From Pseudomonas bananamidigenes (GTDB taxonomy: Bacteria; Pseudomonadota; Gammaproteobacteria; Pseudomonadales; Pseudomonadaceae), in NCBI RefSeq assembly GCF_001679645.1, contig NZ_LRUN01000030.1:1-64000 (forward strand): DNA of 64,000 bases, written 5' to 3'. The position numbers and the translations under genes were made by a program. Position 1 is the stretch's first letter; every line of letters starts with the position of its first letter. The notes beneath the pieces are model-generated. The model ran no database searches, was not told the origin of the DNA, and saw nothing but the letters and a program-made list of their open reading frames with translations. This document shows, piece after piece, positions 43,216 to 54,619 of this stretch.

Positions 43216-43237
43216 GAGACTTCTCCACGCAGATACG

Positions 43238-43266
43238 AAAAAGCCGCACACAGGTGCGGCTTTTTT
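43238..43266 (-). terminator. intrinsic terminator after the tRNA
   Basis: GCCGCAC-ACAG-GTGCGGC with A and T runs on both sides; on the minus strand it ends in TTTTT. It separates the tRNA from the Lrp gene. Confidence 0.88.
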
Positions 43267-43272
43267 CATGTT

Positions 43273-43349
43273 TGGTGGGCCCACACGGACTCGAACCGTG
43301 GACCAAAGGATTATGAGTCCTCTGCTCTAACCAACTGAGCTATAGGCCC
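43273..43349 (-). tRNA. tRNA with CAT anticodon, probably tRNA-Ile2
   Basis: A complete cloverleaf of 77 bases including the encoded CCA. The 5' acceptor strand GGGCCTA pairs with TGGGCCC, the D arm is AGCTCAGTTGGTTAGAGC, the anticodon loop is CTCATAA and the T loop GGTTCGAGTCC. A CAT anticodon can be methionine or, after lysidine modification, isoleucine (AUA). Acceptor bases C4 and C5 match the TilS determinants of tRNA-Ile2 rather than the T4/A5 of elongator tRNA-Met, so I favour isoleucine. Confidence 0.93.
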
Positions 43350-43364
43350 TCAGTAGGTCGCGGA

Positions 43365-46300
43365 TTATAGCGACGGTTTCTCGGCTGTGCTATCCGAAAA
43401 ATCTGATACGGCTATGCGAAGAAACGTTGCAGCGAACTCCTCTGGCGGCAACGGCAGACTGACGATGTAGCCCTGGATCTGTTCGCAGCCTTCGGCGGCG
43501 AGGAATTGCTGCTGGGCCTGGGTTTCCACGCCTTCGGCGATCACGGTGAACTGCATGCTGCGGCCCAGGGCGATGATAGCGCGCACAATCGCTGCATCGT
43601 GGGGGTCGTCGGGCAGGCCGCGGACGAAGGACTGGTCGATCTTGAGGATGTCCAGCGGCAGGCGTTTGAGGTAACTCAGTGAGGAATAACCGGTGCCGAA
43701 GTCGTCGATGGCCAGCTGTACGCCGAGGTGTTTGAGTTGGTGCAGCACCGCCAGCGCCTCTTCGGCCTGGCTCATGATGAAGTTTTCGGTAATTTCCAGT
43801 TGCAGCAAGTCAGGCTTCAGGCGGTTGTCCTTGAGCAACTGTTCGATGCGCCCCAACAGATTCGGCTGGCGCAGTTGTGCGCCGGCGAGGTTCACCGACA
43901 GCGGTCCCAGGGATTCGTAAATCTGGTTCCACTCGAACATCTGCCGGCAGGCGGTTTCCAGCACCCAGTCGCCGATCTGCAGAATCATGCCGTTTTCTTC
44001 CGCCAGCGGGATGAAATGCTCCGGCGGAACTTCGCCGAAGTTCGGATGGCGCCAGCGGATCAGAGCTTCGGCACCGACCAGACGGTGATCGTCGAGGCTG
44101 ATTTTCGGTTGGTAGTAGAGGTACAACTCTTCGCGCTCGATGGCACGGCGCAACTCATGCTCCAGCGCCACCCGTTCGCTGGCCTGTGCAGTCAGGTCGC
44201 GGGTGTAGCTCTCGACGCGGTTGCGGCCCTTTGCCTTGGACCGGTACATCGCTGCGTCGGCGTTCTTGATCAGGGTGGCAACATCGCAGCCGTCGCGGGG
44301 ATAGAGGCTGGTGCCGATGCTGGCGCTGATGAAAAACTCGTGCTCGCCGGCCTGGAACGGTGCGCCAAAGCAGTTCAACAGCTTGGAGGCGATATTGTCG
44401 GCATCACCGGCCTGTTGCAGGCCCGGCAGGAGAATGATGAATTCATCGCCACCGAGCCGCGCCACCGTATCGATATCGCGAAGCTGCTCCTTCAGGCGCA
44501 CGGCAATGCCCTTGAGTAACAGATCGCCGACCGGGTGGCCGAGACTGTCGTTAATGTGCTTGAAACGGTCGAGATCGAGGAACAGCACGGCACCCAGACC
44601 ACCGTTTTCCTGCTGACTGTTCAATGCCGTCAGCAGGCGACTTTCGAACAGCGTCCGGTTGGGCAGACCGGTCAGCGGGTCGTGGTGGGCCTGGTAGTCG
44701 AGTTTCGCCTGGGCGTGCTTGAGGCTGGAAATATCGGCAAACACCGCGACAAAGTGAGTGATGAGCCTGTCGCGATTGCGCACGGCGCTGATGGTCAGCC
44801 AGCTGGGGTACAACTCGCCATTCTTGCGCCGGTTGGAAATCTCGCCTTGCCAGTGGCCTTCGTCGGTCAGTTGATGCCACATCGCCGCGTAGAACGCGCT
44901 GTCATGCAGCCCGGAGGCGAGCAGGCGCGGGGTATGGCCGAGCGCCTCGCTTTCGCTGTAGCCGGTGATTTCGGTGAATGCGCGATTCACGGCGCTGATG
45001 TGCTGTTGCGTATCGGTGATCAATACGCCTTCGGCGGTACTCTCGAACACTGTTGCGGCCTGTTGCAGTTTTTCCTGCATCAGGTGGCGTTCGGTGATGT
45101 CCCGGGCGATGGTCAGCATGCAGTCGTCATCACCGATCGGCAGTGGACGGCTGGAGACTTCACAGAGACGGATCTGCCCGTCGCTGCGGCGAATATGACA
45201 GGTGAAGTCGCGAACGAAACCGTCACGATGCAACAGGTCGAGCATCTGCTTGCGTTCGTTGAGGTTGACCCAGATTCCCAGATCCAGTGCCGAGCGGTCC
45301 ACCGACATGGCACTGTTGAAGCCGGTGATACGGCTGAAACCTTCATTGACTTCCAGTAACAGGCCATCGCTCTGACGCGAGAGCAGCAGGCCGTCCGGGG
45401 AGGCGTGGAAGGCTTTGGCGAACTTTTCTTCGGAGGTTTGCAGCAGCTGTTGGGTTTCCTTGAGCTGGGTGATGTCGCGAACCACCACGACCAGTGCGGG
45501 TGTCGTGTCGAGCTCGAAGGGCTCGGCGGAAATCAATCCGGTGAACACTTGTCCGTTGCTGCGGCGAAAGGGCATCTCCAGATTGCGAATGCTGCCGGCC
45601 TGCAACCGTTGCAGCAGGCCGGGGCCAACGCCGGGAATACCCCAGATATTGAGTTCGGTGGCGGTCTGACCGATGACGTCTGCCGCTTTGAGCCCGATCT
45701 GCTCTTCAAATGCTTCGTTGACCTCCAGCAGGCAGCCATCGGACAGGCGCGCGATCACCAGAATGTCCGGGCACTGCTGGAAAACCGAGGCGAATTTCTG
45801 TTCGGACAGGCGCAGGGCTTCTTCGGTGCGCTTGGTTTCGCTGATATCGATCATCAGGCCGCGCATCACCGGTTCGTGACCGTGCTCGATCAGGCTGACA
45901 ATGTCACGCACCCACAGGCAGCGACCGTCGGCGGTGATCACCCGATAATCCAGGCTGTGGTCCCGTCCGGCAAGCACCTCGTGATCGCAGAAACTCTGCG
46001 CACGGGTGAGGTCTGCCGGGTGAATGATGTTGCGCCAGAACCCCGGAATCAGCCAGTGAGACAGCGGATAGCCGAGCAGGTCCTCGGCATGGGGCGACAC
46101 ATAGCTGTAGGTGAAATCACTGATCCGCGCTTCCCAGGCAATGGCCGAGAGACTCTCCACCAGGCCACGATAGTGGTATTCGCTGCTGCGCAGTTCCTGT
46201 TCGAGGTCGATGCGCCGGGCGATTTCCGAGCTCAGGCGACGATTGATACGGATGACCATCGCCAGAACGATGACCAGAAACAACAGGCCAGGCAGCCCGT

Positions 46301-47111
46301 AGATCAAAAGATCGGACCAGAATGTCCGATGATCGAGAACGTTGCCTACCCAATGCTCCTGAATGCTGCTGATTTGCTCCGGGGGCATGTCGGCCAGGAC
46401 TTTATCCAGAATGCCCACCAGCATTTTGCTTTCCCGAGGCACCCCCATCGCCAGTTGATAGCGATAAGGGGTTTCGCCGCTGACATACAGACCATCGAGC
46501 CTGAGCTGGCGCAGGCTCCAGACACTGGAGGCCAGATCGCCGACCACTGCGTCCACTTCGTCGGTGGCCAGGGCCTGCAGCGCCGAACTGACATTGGGCA
46601 TGGCGACCAGATTCAGATCGGGATGATGGGTGCGCAGCAGTTCATGGGGCGCATAGTTTTCGACAACGGCGATCTTCAGCCCGTAAAGGTCATCGATCTT
46701 GCGGGGTTGCGGGCCGCCGACGTGGGCGAGGATGACGATCGGAAAATCCAGGTAGGGACGGGTGAAGGCCAGATAACTCTGGCGCTCAGGGGTCGACATG
46801 ATGCCGGGCAACAGATCGATCGTGCCGCTTTTGGCCTGTTCGAGCACGGCTGTCCAGCTCGAGGGTTCGATTGGCGTAAGTTTGATGGCCAGGCGTTGGC
46901 GGATCACATCGATATAGTCTGCGGCCAGGCCCTGATAGCGGTTCTGATCATCGCGAAACTCGAAAGGTGGCCACGATGCATCGACACCCAGTCGCAAGTC
47001 CGGGTGAGCCGCCAGCCAGCTACGTTCTTCGTCGGTCAGAGTCAGCGCGTCAGCCGTTGCGGTCCAGATCATCAGTGACAGCAAAAAAAGCACGGACGCC
47101 AGTCTGGGCAT
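43365..47111 (-). CDS. rmcA: RmcA-like c-di-GMP protein (PBP-PAS-GGDEF-EAL)
   Basis: A 1248-residue inner-membrane enzyme. After a signal peptide (1-22) comes a periplasmic solute-binding domain (about 35-250, DLRLGVDASWPPFEF), one membrane helix near 268-290, several PAS domains (from about 305, ending near 800), a GGDEF domain (VARLGGDEFIILL, with an RDID inhibitory site just before) and an EAL domain (GAEALIRWRHP). The architecture matches P. aeruginosa PA0575 (RmcA), which degrades c-di-GMP in response to redox state. The position between rpoD and a CAT tRNA also agrees. Both catalytic motifs are intact, so net activity is not obvious from sequence. Confidence 0.92.
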   Translation of the reverse strand: MPRLASVLFLLSLMIWTATADALTLTDEERSWLAAHPDLRLGVDASWPPFEFRDDQNRYQGLAADYIDVIRQRLAIKLTPIEPSSWTAVLEQAKSGTIDLLPGIMSTPERQSYLAFTRPYLDFPIVILAHVGGPQPRKIDDLYGLKIAVVENYAPHELLRTHHPDLNLVAMPNVSSALQALATDEVDAVVGDLASSVWSLRQLRLDGLYVSGETPYRYQLAMGVPRESKMLVGILDKVLADMPPEQISSIQEHWVGNVLDHRTFWSDLLIYGLPGLLFLVIVLAMVIRINRRLSSEIARRIDLEQELRSSEYHYRGLVESLSAIAWEARISDFTYSYVSPHAEDLLGYPLSHWLIPGFWRNIIHPADLTRAQSFCDHEVLAGRDHSLDYRVITADGRCLWVRDIVSLIEHGHEPVMRGLMIDISETKRTEEALRLSEQKFASVFQQCPDILVIARLSDGCLLEVNEAFEEQIGLKAADVIGQTATELNIWGIPGVGPGLLQRLQAGSIRNLEMPFRRSNGQVFTGLISAEPFELDTTPALVVVVRDITQLKETQQLLQTSEEKFAKAFHASPDGLLLSRQSDGLLLEVNEGFSRITGFNSAMSVDRSALDLGIWVNLNERKQMLDLLHRDGFVRDFTCHIRRSDGQIRLCEVSSRPLPIGDDDCMLTIARDITERHLMQEKLQQAATVFESTAEGVLITDTQQHISAVNRAFTEITGYSESEALGHTPRLLASGLHDSAFYAAMWHQLTDEGHWQGEISNRRKNGELYPSWLTISAVRNRDRLITHFVAVFADISSLKHAQAKLDYQAHHDPLTGLPNRTLFESRLLTALNSQQENGGLGAVLFLDLDRFKHINDSLGHPVGDLLLKGIAVRLKEQLRDIDTVARLGGDEFIILLPGLQQAGDADNIASKLLNCFGAPFQAGEHEFFISASIGTSLYPRDGCDVATLIKNADAAMYRSKAKGRNRVESYTRDLTAQASERVALEHELRRAIEREELYLYYQPKISLDDHRLVGAEALIRWRHPNFGEVPPEHFIPLAEENGMILQIGDWVLETACRQMFEWNQIYESLGPLSVNLAGAQLRQPNLLGRIEQLLKDNRLKPDLLQLEITENFIMSQAEEALAVLHQLKHLGVQLAIDDFGTGYSSLSYLKRLPLDILKIDQSFVRGLPDDPHDAAIVRAIIALGRSMQFTVIAEGVETQAQQQFLAAEGCEQIQGYIVSLPLPPEEFAATFLRIAVSDFSDSTAEKPSL

Positions 47112-47203
47112 AACGGTCTCGTTATGGCACGGGGGAATGCTTCGAGTGTAGACGGGCTGTGCGCAAGGGAAGGCGGTGGGAGGTATTTAATCTGCCCTGA
47201 AAA

Positions 47204-47233
47204 CAGAACCCCCGGCCTGGGCCGGGGGTTCTG
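47204..47233 (-). terminator. rpoD terminator
   Basis: CAGAACCCCCGGCC and GGCCGGGGGTTCTG form a fourteen-base stem, followed on the minus strand by TTTTC. It lies directly behind rpoD. Confidence 0.93.
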
Positions 47234-47236
47234 GGA

Positions 47237-49084
<1,848 letters not shown>

Positions 49085-49131
49085 AACACCCTATCCACTG
49101 AAGGTCTTGGCGGGCAAAAAACAAGCCGAGG

Positions 49132-49137
49132 ATTATA
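49132..49137 (-). promoter_or_regulatory. possible internal promoter for rpoD (-10)
   Basis: On the minus strand TATAAT lies 48 bases before the rpoD start, in the gap after dnaG. No good -35 hexamer is found at 16-18 bases. E. coli has a heat-shock promoter at the equivalent place, so an internal promoter is plausible. Confidence 0.35.
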
Positions 49138-49151
49138 CCTGAGCTATGACC

Positions 49152-51119
49152 TCACGCGCCAGTTGAGGTCGGGTTTGATGCAGGAACATCACGTTTGAGC
49201 AGGTCGAGCAGCAAATATTTTTCTTCGGTGCTCAGATCGCTTTGACGTGATTTCCTGAGAAGTTGTTCCAGCTTTCGCTCACGCTGGCGGGCTGACAAGC
49301 TGGTTATGGTGTCGAAAAACTGTTGTTCAAGGTTTTCTCCGTTGATCAACCACTCCTTTTCTGCCAGGCGGGTCAGCAATCGGCCTTGTTCGGTACCATG
49401 CCATCGCGAGATCAACTGAAAAGAGTTTAGCTGAGGATTCTTTTGTACGGCTTCCAGTGAGGCCACCAGCAGCTGGGTATTGGTATTGTCTTCGTCCGCG
49501 AAATGGCTCGCGGTCTCGACTTTCAGGGCCAGTTGCGGGTGATGGATCACCGTCCGCAGGGCGGCCATGATCGGTGGTTCGACCGGAGCCGGCACTCTTG
49601 GGGCATGCGATTGATCGCGATCTGCGCCACGCTTGCCGTTCTTGTCCCAGGGTTTCTTGTCCCATTTCTTGCCGCCGGCCCCCGGTTTCTTCGGTGTCCA
49701 TTCCTGCTGCGGCACGTACATCTCCTGTGCCTGCGGCTGATGGTAGTCGCTGTAGTCCGGCATGGCGTCGTAATCGATGCCCGGATCGTAGGCGGGTGGC
49801 GCTTCCTGTGGTGCGCTCTGGGCCAGTTGGCTGACGGTCTCGCTGCTCAGGCCGGTGATTTCGGTCAGGCGCTGGCGCATCAGGATCCGCAGATTGGCTC
49901 CCGGCACCTTGTCGATCAGCGGTGCGGCGAGGGTGGCCATGTGTGCCTTGCCTTCGAGCGAGCGCGGATCGGCTTCTTCGGTCAGTTGCTGGAAGAAGTA
50001 GTCTGCCAGTGGTTGCGCGTGCTGATTGATCCGGGCGAGAAAGGCGTCGGTGCCTTCGGCGCGGATCAGGGTGTCCGGATCTTCGCCTTCCGGCAGGAAC
50101 AGAAAGCGTGCCCGACGGCCGTCCTGCAGACTGCTCAGCGTCGCCTCGAGCGCGCGCCAAGCGGCGTTGCGACCGGCCTGGTCGCCGTCGAAGCAGAACA
50201 GCACGTTCGGTACGACGCGAAAAAGACGCTTGAGGTGTTCCTCGCTGGTGGCTGTACCCAGTGTCGCAACGGCGTTGCGCAAGCCTTGCTGGGCCAGGGC
50301 AATGACGTCCATGTAGCCCTCGACGACGATGATTTCGTCGAGGTTACGGTTGTTCTTCCGGGCTTCATACAGACCGTAGAGCTCCTGGCCTTTATGAAAA
50401 ACCGGGGTTTCCGGCGAGTTCAGGTATTTCGGCTTGTCATCGCCGAGAACCCGGCCGCCGAACGCAATGATGCGTCCCCGGGTGTCGCGGATCGGAAACA
50501 TCACGCGATCGCGGAAGCGGTCATAGCGCTTGCCGGTTTCGGCGTTCTCGATCAGCAGGCCGGCGTCGATCATGGCTTTCTGCTGCAGGGTATCGCTGCT
50601 CAGATGCTTGAACAGATTGTCCCAGCCCGGTGGGGCGAAGCCGAGGCCGAAGTCCCGGGCGATCTCGCCGGTCAGGCCGCGGCTCTTGAGGTAATCCACG
50701 GCCGCCTTGCGTGCCGGATGGCTTTTGAGTGCCTGACGGTAAAAATCGGCGGCAGCGGACAGCAGCGGATAGAGCGGCGAATCGGTCGGCTGTCGTGGCT
50801 TGTGCGAGCGGCTGCCTTCTTCGCGGGGGACTTCCATGCCGGCGGCTTTGGCCAGGTCCTCGACGGCTTGGGGGAAGTCCAGGTTGTCGTGGTCCATGAG
50901 AAAGCCGAGCGCGTTGCCACCGGCGCCGCAACCGAAGCAGTAATAGAACTGCTTGTCGGGGCTCACGCTGAATGACGGGGTTTTCTCTTTGTGGAACGGG
51001 CAGCAGGCGGTGTAGTTCTTGCCGGCCTTCTTCAGTTGCACGCGCGAGCTGACCACGTCGACGATGTCGGTGCGGTTCAGCAGGTCGTCAATGAAGCTCT
51101 GGGGAATCAGCCCGGCCAT
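49152..51119 (-). CDS. dnaG: DNA primase
   Basis: Makes RNA primers for replication. The 655-residue protein has the CHC2 zinc domain (about 38-65, CPFHKEKTPSFSVSPDKQFYYCFGCG), the TOPRIM catalytic core (about 262-350, IVVEGYMDVIAL and FCFDGDQAG), a helicase-binding C-terminal region, and a Pro/Lys/Trp-rich linker near 465-510. It is the second gene of the macromolecular synthesis operon. Confidence 0.98.
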   Translation of the reverse strand: MAGLIPQSFIDDLLNRTDIVDVVSSRVQLKKAGKNYTACCPFHKEKTPSFSVSPDKQFYYCFGCGAGGNALGFLMDHDNLDFPQAVEDLAKAAGMEVPREEGSRSHKPRQPTDSPLYPLLSAAADFYRQALKSHPARKAAVDYLKSRGLTGEIARDFGLGFAPPGWDNLFKHLSSDTLQQKAMIDAGLLIENAETGKRYDRFRDRVMFPIRDTRGRIIAFGGRVLGDDKPKYLNSPETPVFHKGQELYGLYEARKNNRNLDEIIVVEGYMDVIALAQQGLRNAVATLGTATSEEHLKRLFRVVPNVLFCFDGDQAGRNAAWRALEATLSSLQDGRRARFLFLPEGEDPDTLIRAEGTDAFLARINQHAQPLADYFFQQLTEEADPRSLEGKAHMATLAAPLIDKVPGANLRILMRQRLTEITGLSSETVSQLAQSAPQEAPPAYDPGIDYDAMPDYSDYHQPQAQEMYVPQQEWTPKKPGAGGKKWDKKPWDKNGKRGADRDQSHAPRVPAPVEPPIMAALRTVIHHPQLALKVETASHFADEDNTNTQLLVASLEAVQKNPQLNSFQLISRWHGTEQGRLLTRLAEKEWLINGENLEQQFFDTITSLSARQRERKLEQLLRKSRQSDLSTEEKYLLLDLLKRDVPASNPTSTGA

Positions 51120-51602
51120 GGCGTTCTCGTCGTCTGCGCGGTAAGGGGTTCTATGCGAAGGGCGACCGGACGCGGGTCATGCCTGAAAGCGCACGATAGG
51201 TGCGGCTCGACCGGTGTCGTCTGCGCATTTGCTGTCGGGAAGTGTATCTGCCGAAAAGCCACTGACGTTAGTACCTATCAGTCTTCGACCATTTGAAAGT
51301 GTTGCGCTGAATCCGCATGCGGCCGGTTTAGGGCCTCGGATAACTCATGAAACGGGCACGCAAGCAGGTGCCTTGGGCTGATCGTCGTAAGAAGAATCAG
51401 TGGGTGTGCTCGTCAGCAGCCTTGAAAGGCTCGTCAGAAAAGACGTGCACCGCTGGCAAAAGAGCCAGGTCTGACGCGGTGAAGCGGATTTGTCTCGGTC
51501 GCGTCTGCGGCTTCGACGGTGAAGCATCAAGCGTTTTCCGCAAATGCCATAAGCCCGGCGGAAGGCCGGGCTTGGCAGAAGCTTGCTACGAACGTCTGTG
51601 TA
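51120..51602 (-). other. rpsU-dnaG intercistronic region
   Basis: A 483-base gap. Apart from the hairpin close to rpsU I see no gene. Its length suggests processing or a promoter for dnaG, which I cannot place. Confidence 0.5.
51551..51573 (-). terminator. hairpin behind rpsU
   Basis: AAGCCCGGC-GGAAG-GCCGGGCTT, a perfect nine-base stem about 30 bases beyond the rpsU stop. The T run on the minus strand is weak, so partial read-through to dnaG, as in the E. coli operon, is likely. Confidence 0.7.
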
Positions 51603-51818
51603 TTAGTACAGACGAACGGCGCGGCGCTGTTCGCGCTGAACTTTCTTGGCGTGACGCTTGACAGCGGCTGCTGCCTTGCGCTTACGCTCGGAAGTTGGCT
51701 TCTCGTAAAATTCGCGGCTACGAACTTCAGCCAGTACACCGGCTTTTTCGCAGGAGCGCTTGAAACGACGCAGAGCTACGTCGAAGGGTTCGTTCTCTTT
51801 AACTTTGACGGCTGGCAT
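51603..51818 (-). CDS. rpsU: 30S ribosomal protein S21
   Basis: A basic 71-residue protein of the small ribosomal subunit ([27 protein letters not shown]... ending [10 protein letters not shown]), the exact family length. It is the first gene of rpsU-dnaG-rpoD. It has the ribosome site GAAGGT and is divergent from tsaD. Confidence 0.98.
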
Positions 51819-52017
51819 CCAGAGCTACCTTCATTCATTACCGGGGTCAACATCCTCGCGGCAAAAGAGCACTTGAAGACGTCGGTTTTTAAGGGTTGCG
51901 GATGTTAACCCCTCAACGCTCGGAATGCAAAGCCTCTGATCGAAAACCGCTGGTCGGGGCATTCAGTGACGACTATTATGCGCGCCTTCGAATTCAGCCT
52001 AAACAAGGCGCAAACCC

Positions 52018-53043
52018 ATGCTAGTACTGGGATTAGAAACTTCCTGCGACGAAACCGGCGTCGCATTGTACGACAGTGAGCGCGGTCTGCTGGCCGACGC
52101 CCTGTTCAGCCAGATCGACCTGCACCGCATCTATGGCGGCGTGGTACCGGAGCTGGCTTCGCGCGATCACGTCAAGCGCATGCTGCCCTTGATTCGTCAG
52201 GTGTTGACCGAGGCCGACTGCGTGCCGACCGAGATCGACGCCATCGCCTATACCGCGGGCCCCGGTCTCGTCGGGGCATTGCTGGTAGGCGCTTCCTGTG
52301 CTCAGGCGCTGGCTTTCGCCTGGGGCATTCCGGCGCTTGGCGTGCACCATATGGAAGGCCATTTGCTGGCGCCGATGCTGGAGTCAAAACCGCCGGAGTT
52401 TCCGTTCGTCGCCTTGTTGGTGTCCGGTGGCCATACGCAGCTTGTTCAGGTCGATGGCATCGGCCGGTACAGCCTGCTCGGCGAAACTCTTGATGATGCT
52501 GCGGGCGAAGCCTTCGACAAAACTGCAAAGATGATGGGCCTCAATTATCCGGGTGGTCCGGAAATCGCCAGATCGGCGGAGAAGGGCGTTGCAGGACGTT
52601 TCACCTTTCCGCGTCCGATGTGTGATCGCCCGGGGCTGGATTTCAGTTTCAGCGGCCTGAAGACCTTCGCCCTCAATACCTGGCAGCAATGCGTCAGCGC
52701 CGGGGACGACAGCGAGCAAGCCCGTTGCGACATCGCGCTGGCGTTCCAGCAGGCCGTGGTGGAGACTTTGACCATCAAGTGCAAGCGCGCACTGAAGCAG
52801 GCCGGCATGAAGCGTCTGGTCATCGCCGGTGGTGTCAGCGCCAACAAGGCGTTGCGTATCTCGCTGGAAAAAATGCTGGATGACATGAAGGGCGACGTGT
52901 TCTACGCCCGCCCGCAATTCTGCACCGACAATGGCGCGATGATTGCCTTTGCCGGATGTCAGCGCTTGCAGGCCGGTCAGCAGGAAAGCCTGGCAATCAG
53001 CGTACAGGCCCGCTGGCCAATGGAGCAGTTGTCGGCGCTGTGA
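52018..53043 (+). CDS. tsaD: tRNA threonylcarbamoyladenosine transferase TsaD
   Basis: The catalytic subunit (341 residues) that completes t6A at position 37 of ANN-decoding tRNAs. The iron-binding pattern is in [10 protein letters not shown] (about 111-120). [13 protein letters not shown] (about 5-17) and VSGGHTQL (about 136-143) are ATP-binding blocks, and [13 protein letters not shown] (about 269-281) closes the ASKHA fold. It is conserved beside rpsU across gammaproteobacteria. Confidence 0.97.
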   Translation: MLVLGLETSCDETGVALYDSERGLLADALFSQIDLHRIYGGVVPELASRDHVKRMLPLIRQVLTEADCVPTEIDAIAYTAGPGLVGALLVGASCAQALAFAWGIPALGVHHMEGHLLAPMLESKPPEFPFVALLVSGGHTQLVQVDGIGRYSLLGETLDDAAGEAFDKTAKMMGLNYPGGPEIARSAEKGVAGRFTFPRPMCDRPGLDFSFSGLKTFALNTWQQCVSAGDDSEQARCDIALAFQQAVVETLTIKCKRALKQAGMKRLVIAGGVSANKALRISLEKMLDDMKGDVFYARPQFCTDNGAMIAFAGCQRLQAGQQESLAISVQARWPMEQLSAL

Positions 53044-53065
53044 TAGTGACGCTTGCGTACGGTAT

Positions 53066-53635
53066 TTAAAAATGCCGTTCGCGCCCGGCAAACAGGTCGC
53101 GTAGATTGCCCCGGTGACGCCAGACGATCAGCAGCGTGAGCGTGCTCATCGGCAACAGCGCTGCCGGTTCCTGCCAGGCCAGTAATGGCAGGGTCAGTGG
53201 CGTGGCGATCAGTGCTGCCAGCGAGCTGGTGCGGGTCAGGTAGAACGTCAACAGCCAAGCACATACGGCCAGCAATGCCGCGGGCGGATACAGGCCCAGC
53301 AGCATGCCGGCCGCGGTTGCAACGCCTTTGCCACCGCGAAAACGGAAGTACAGCGGGAACAGGTGACCGATCACGGCACAGACGCCGATCCATGCCTGAT
53401 CCTGCAGCGCAAGGCCCGCCGCCGAAGCGATCAGCACCGGCAGCAGGCCCTTGCAGAGATCACCCAGCAGGGTCAGGATCGCGAGTTTGCGACCGGCCAG
53501 GCGCAGCATGTTGGTGGCACCGGCATTACCCGAGCCACTCATTCGCGGATCCGGATTTCCGGTCAGGCGGCTGAGCAAAATGGCGAAGGACAGCGAGCCG
53601 AGCAGGTAGGCGAGGATCGCCAGTGACCAAAACAT
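53066..53635 (-). CDS. plsY: acyl-phosphate glycerol-3-phosphate acyltransferase
   Basis: An inner-membrane enzyme of 189 residues and about five helices that makes lysophosphatidate from acyl-phosphate. Conserved loops are [18 protein letters not shown] (about 9-26), [20 protein letters not shown] (about 29-48) and [14 protein letters not shown] (about 97-110), all catalytic or substrate-binding motifs of PlsY. It converges with tsaD. Confidence 0.96.
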   Translation of the reverse strand: MFWSLAILAYLLGSLSFAILLSRLTGNPDPRMSGSGNAGATNMLRLAGRKLAILTLLGDLCKGLLPVLIASAAGLALQDQAWIGVCAVIGHLFPLYFRFRGGKGVATAAGMLLGLYPPAALLAVCAWLLTFYLTRTSSLAALIATPLTLPLLAWQEPAALLPMSTLTLLIVWRHRGNLRDLFAGRERHF

Positions 53636-53709
53636 GCTAACTATTCCGGGCGAGGACGCCCTGATTCTAACGGCGCAATGCGCCCTTGTCGTGCAGCGGA
53701 GAGAAGTGC

Positions 53710-54066
53710 TTGGACAGAGTGTTTATCGAGGGCCTGGAAGTCGACACCGTGATCGGTGCCTACGACTGGGAGCGCGGCATCCGACAGTGCCTGCGACTTG
53801 ATCTGAGCTTCGCTTGGGACAATCGCCCGGCCGCAGCCGGCGACGATCTGACGCTGGCGCTCGACTACGCCAGTGTTTCCACCCGAATCCAGGCCTTTGC
53901 CGAGCAGGCGCAGTTTCAGCTTGTCGAAACCTTCGCCGAGCGTCTGGTTGAAGTGCTGATGGCCGAATTCAAGATCACCTGGGTGCGCCTGAAGCTGACC
54001 AAGCCAGGCGCGGTTCCAGCCGCCAAGGGTGGTGTCGGTGTGGAGATCGAGCGCGGATGTCGCTGA
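53710..54066 (+). CDS. folB: dihydroneopterin aldolase
   Basis: A folate-pathway aldolase of 118 residues. It matches the family from [25 protein letters not shown] onward, with catalytic Lys near the C-terminus in [21 protein letters not shown] take the TTG at 53710, which has GGAG eight bases upstream. The longer frame starting at 53686 has an unrelated N-terminus. It overlaps folK by ten bases. Confidence 0.94.
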   Translation: MDRVFIEGLEVDTVIGAYDWERGIRQCLRLDLSFAWDNRPAAAGDDLTLALDYASVSTRIQAFAEQAQFQLVETFAERLVEVLMAEFKITWVRLKLTKPGAVPAAKGGVGVEIERGCR

Positions 54067-54578
54067 CTCAGGTCTATCTCGGGCTCGGCAGCAATATCGA
54101 GCGCGAAACTCATTTGCGCGCGGGCCTGGACGCCCTGGCCGGTTTTTTGGTGGATATTCGCTGCTCGGCGGTGTTCGAAAGCCAGCCGGTGGGGATCAAG
54201 AGCGGCCCGTTCTTCAATTTCGTGGTGTCGGCCTGCACCGATCTGCCGCTGATGGAGCTGGATCGACGGCTGAAATTCATCGAGGCGGATAACGGTCGTT
54301 ATGCCCCGGATCGCAAGGGGCTGCCGCTGGATATCGACGTCCTGCTGTATGGCGACCTGGCAGGCAATTTCGACGGACTGATCCTGCCCCGCGCCGAAAT
54401 TCTGAAAAATGCTTTTGTGTTGTGGCCGCTGTCACTGATCGCACCGAATCGGGTGCATCCTGGTGTGGGAAAAAACTTTGCCACTCTGTGGGCCGAAGCA
54501 CAGATCGATCAGGTGCTGGCACCGGTCGGATTTGAATGGCGCGGTATTCAGCTCACGCCTTCGGACTTGTTGAGCTGA
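54057..54578 (+). CDS. folK: 2-amino-4-hydroxy-6-hydroxymethyldihydropteridine pyrophosphokinase
   Basis: Transfers pyrophosphate from ATP to the pterin in folate synthesis. It has 173 residues, beginning VYLGLGSNIERETHLRAGL. The substrate and magnesium region is RKGLPLDIDVLLYGD (about 83-97), and LPRAEILKNAFVLWPL is the expected HxxxxxRxFVLxPL-like block. Confidence 0.95.
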   Translation: MSLTQVYLGLGSNIERETHLRAGLDALAGFLVDIRCSAVFESQPVGIKSGPFFNFVVSACTDLPLMELDRRLKFIEADNGRYAPDRKGLPLDIDVLLYGDLAGNFDGLILPRAEILKNAFVLWPLSLIAPNRVHPGVGKNFATLWAEAQIDQVLAPVGFEWRGIQLTPSDLLS

Positions 54579-54582
54579 CTGA

Positions 54583-54609
54583 CGCCATCGCGGAGGGTTC
54601 GCGATGGCG
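54583..54609. terminator. hairpin between convergent folK and cca
   Basis: CGCCATCGCG and CGCGATGGCG pair perfectly over ten bases with a seven-base loop. It sits between two convergent genes. No T run follows, so it may work by collision or mRNA protection. Confidence 0.55.
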
Positions 54610-54619
54610 CCAGAAATTC

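Noticed and set aside
43216-43284. N-terminal extension of the Lrp gene
   Set aside because: It would read through the tRNA terminator and into the tRNA itself; the TTG at 43215 has the better ribosome site.
45405-47078. A 557-codon open frame opposite rmcA
   Set aside because: No recognisable domain and fully inside a well-supported gene.
51347-51661. A 104-codon open frame in the rpsU-dnaG gap
   Set aside because: No ribosome site, no family resemblance, and it partly overlaps rpsU.
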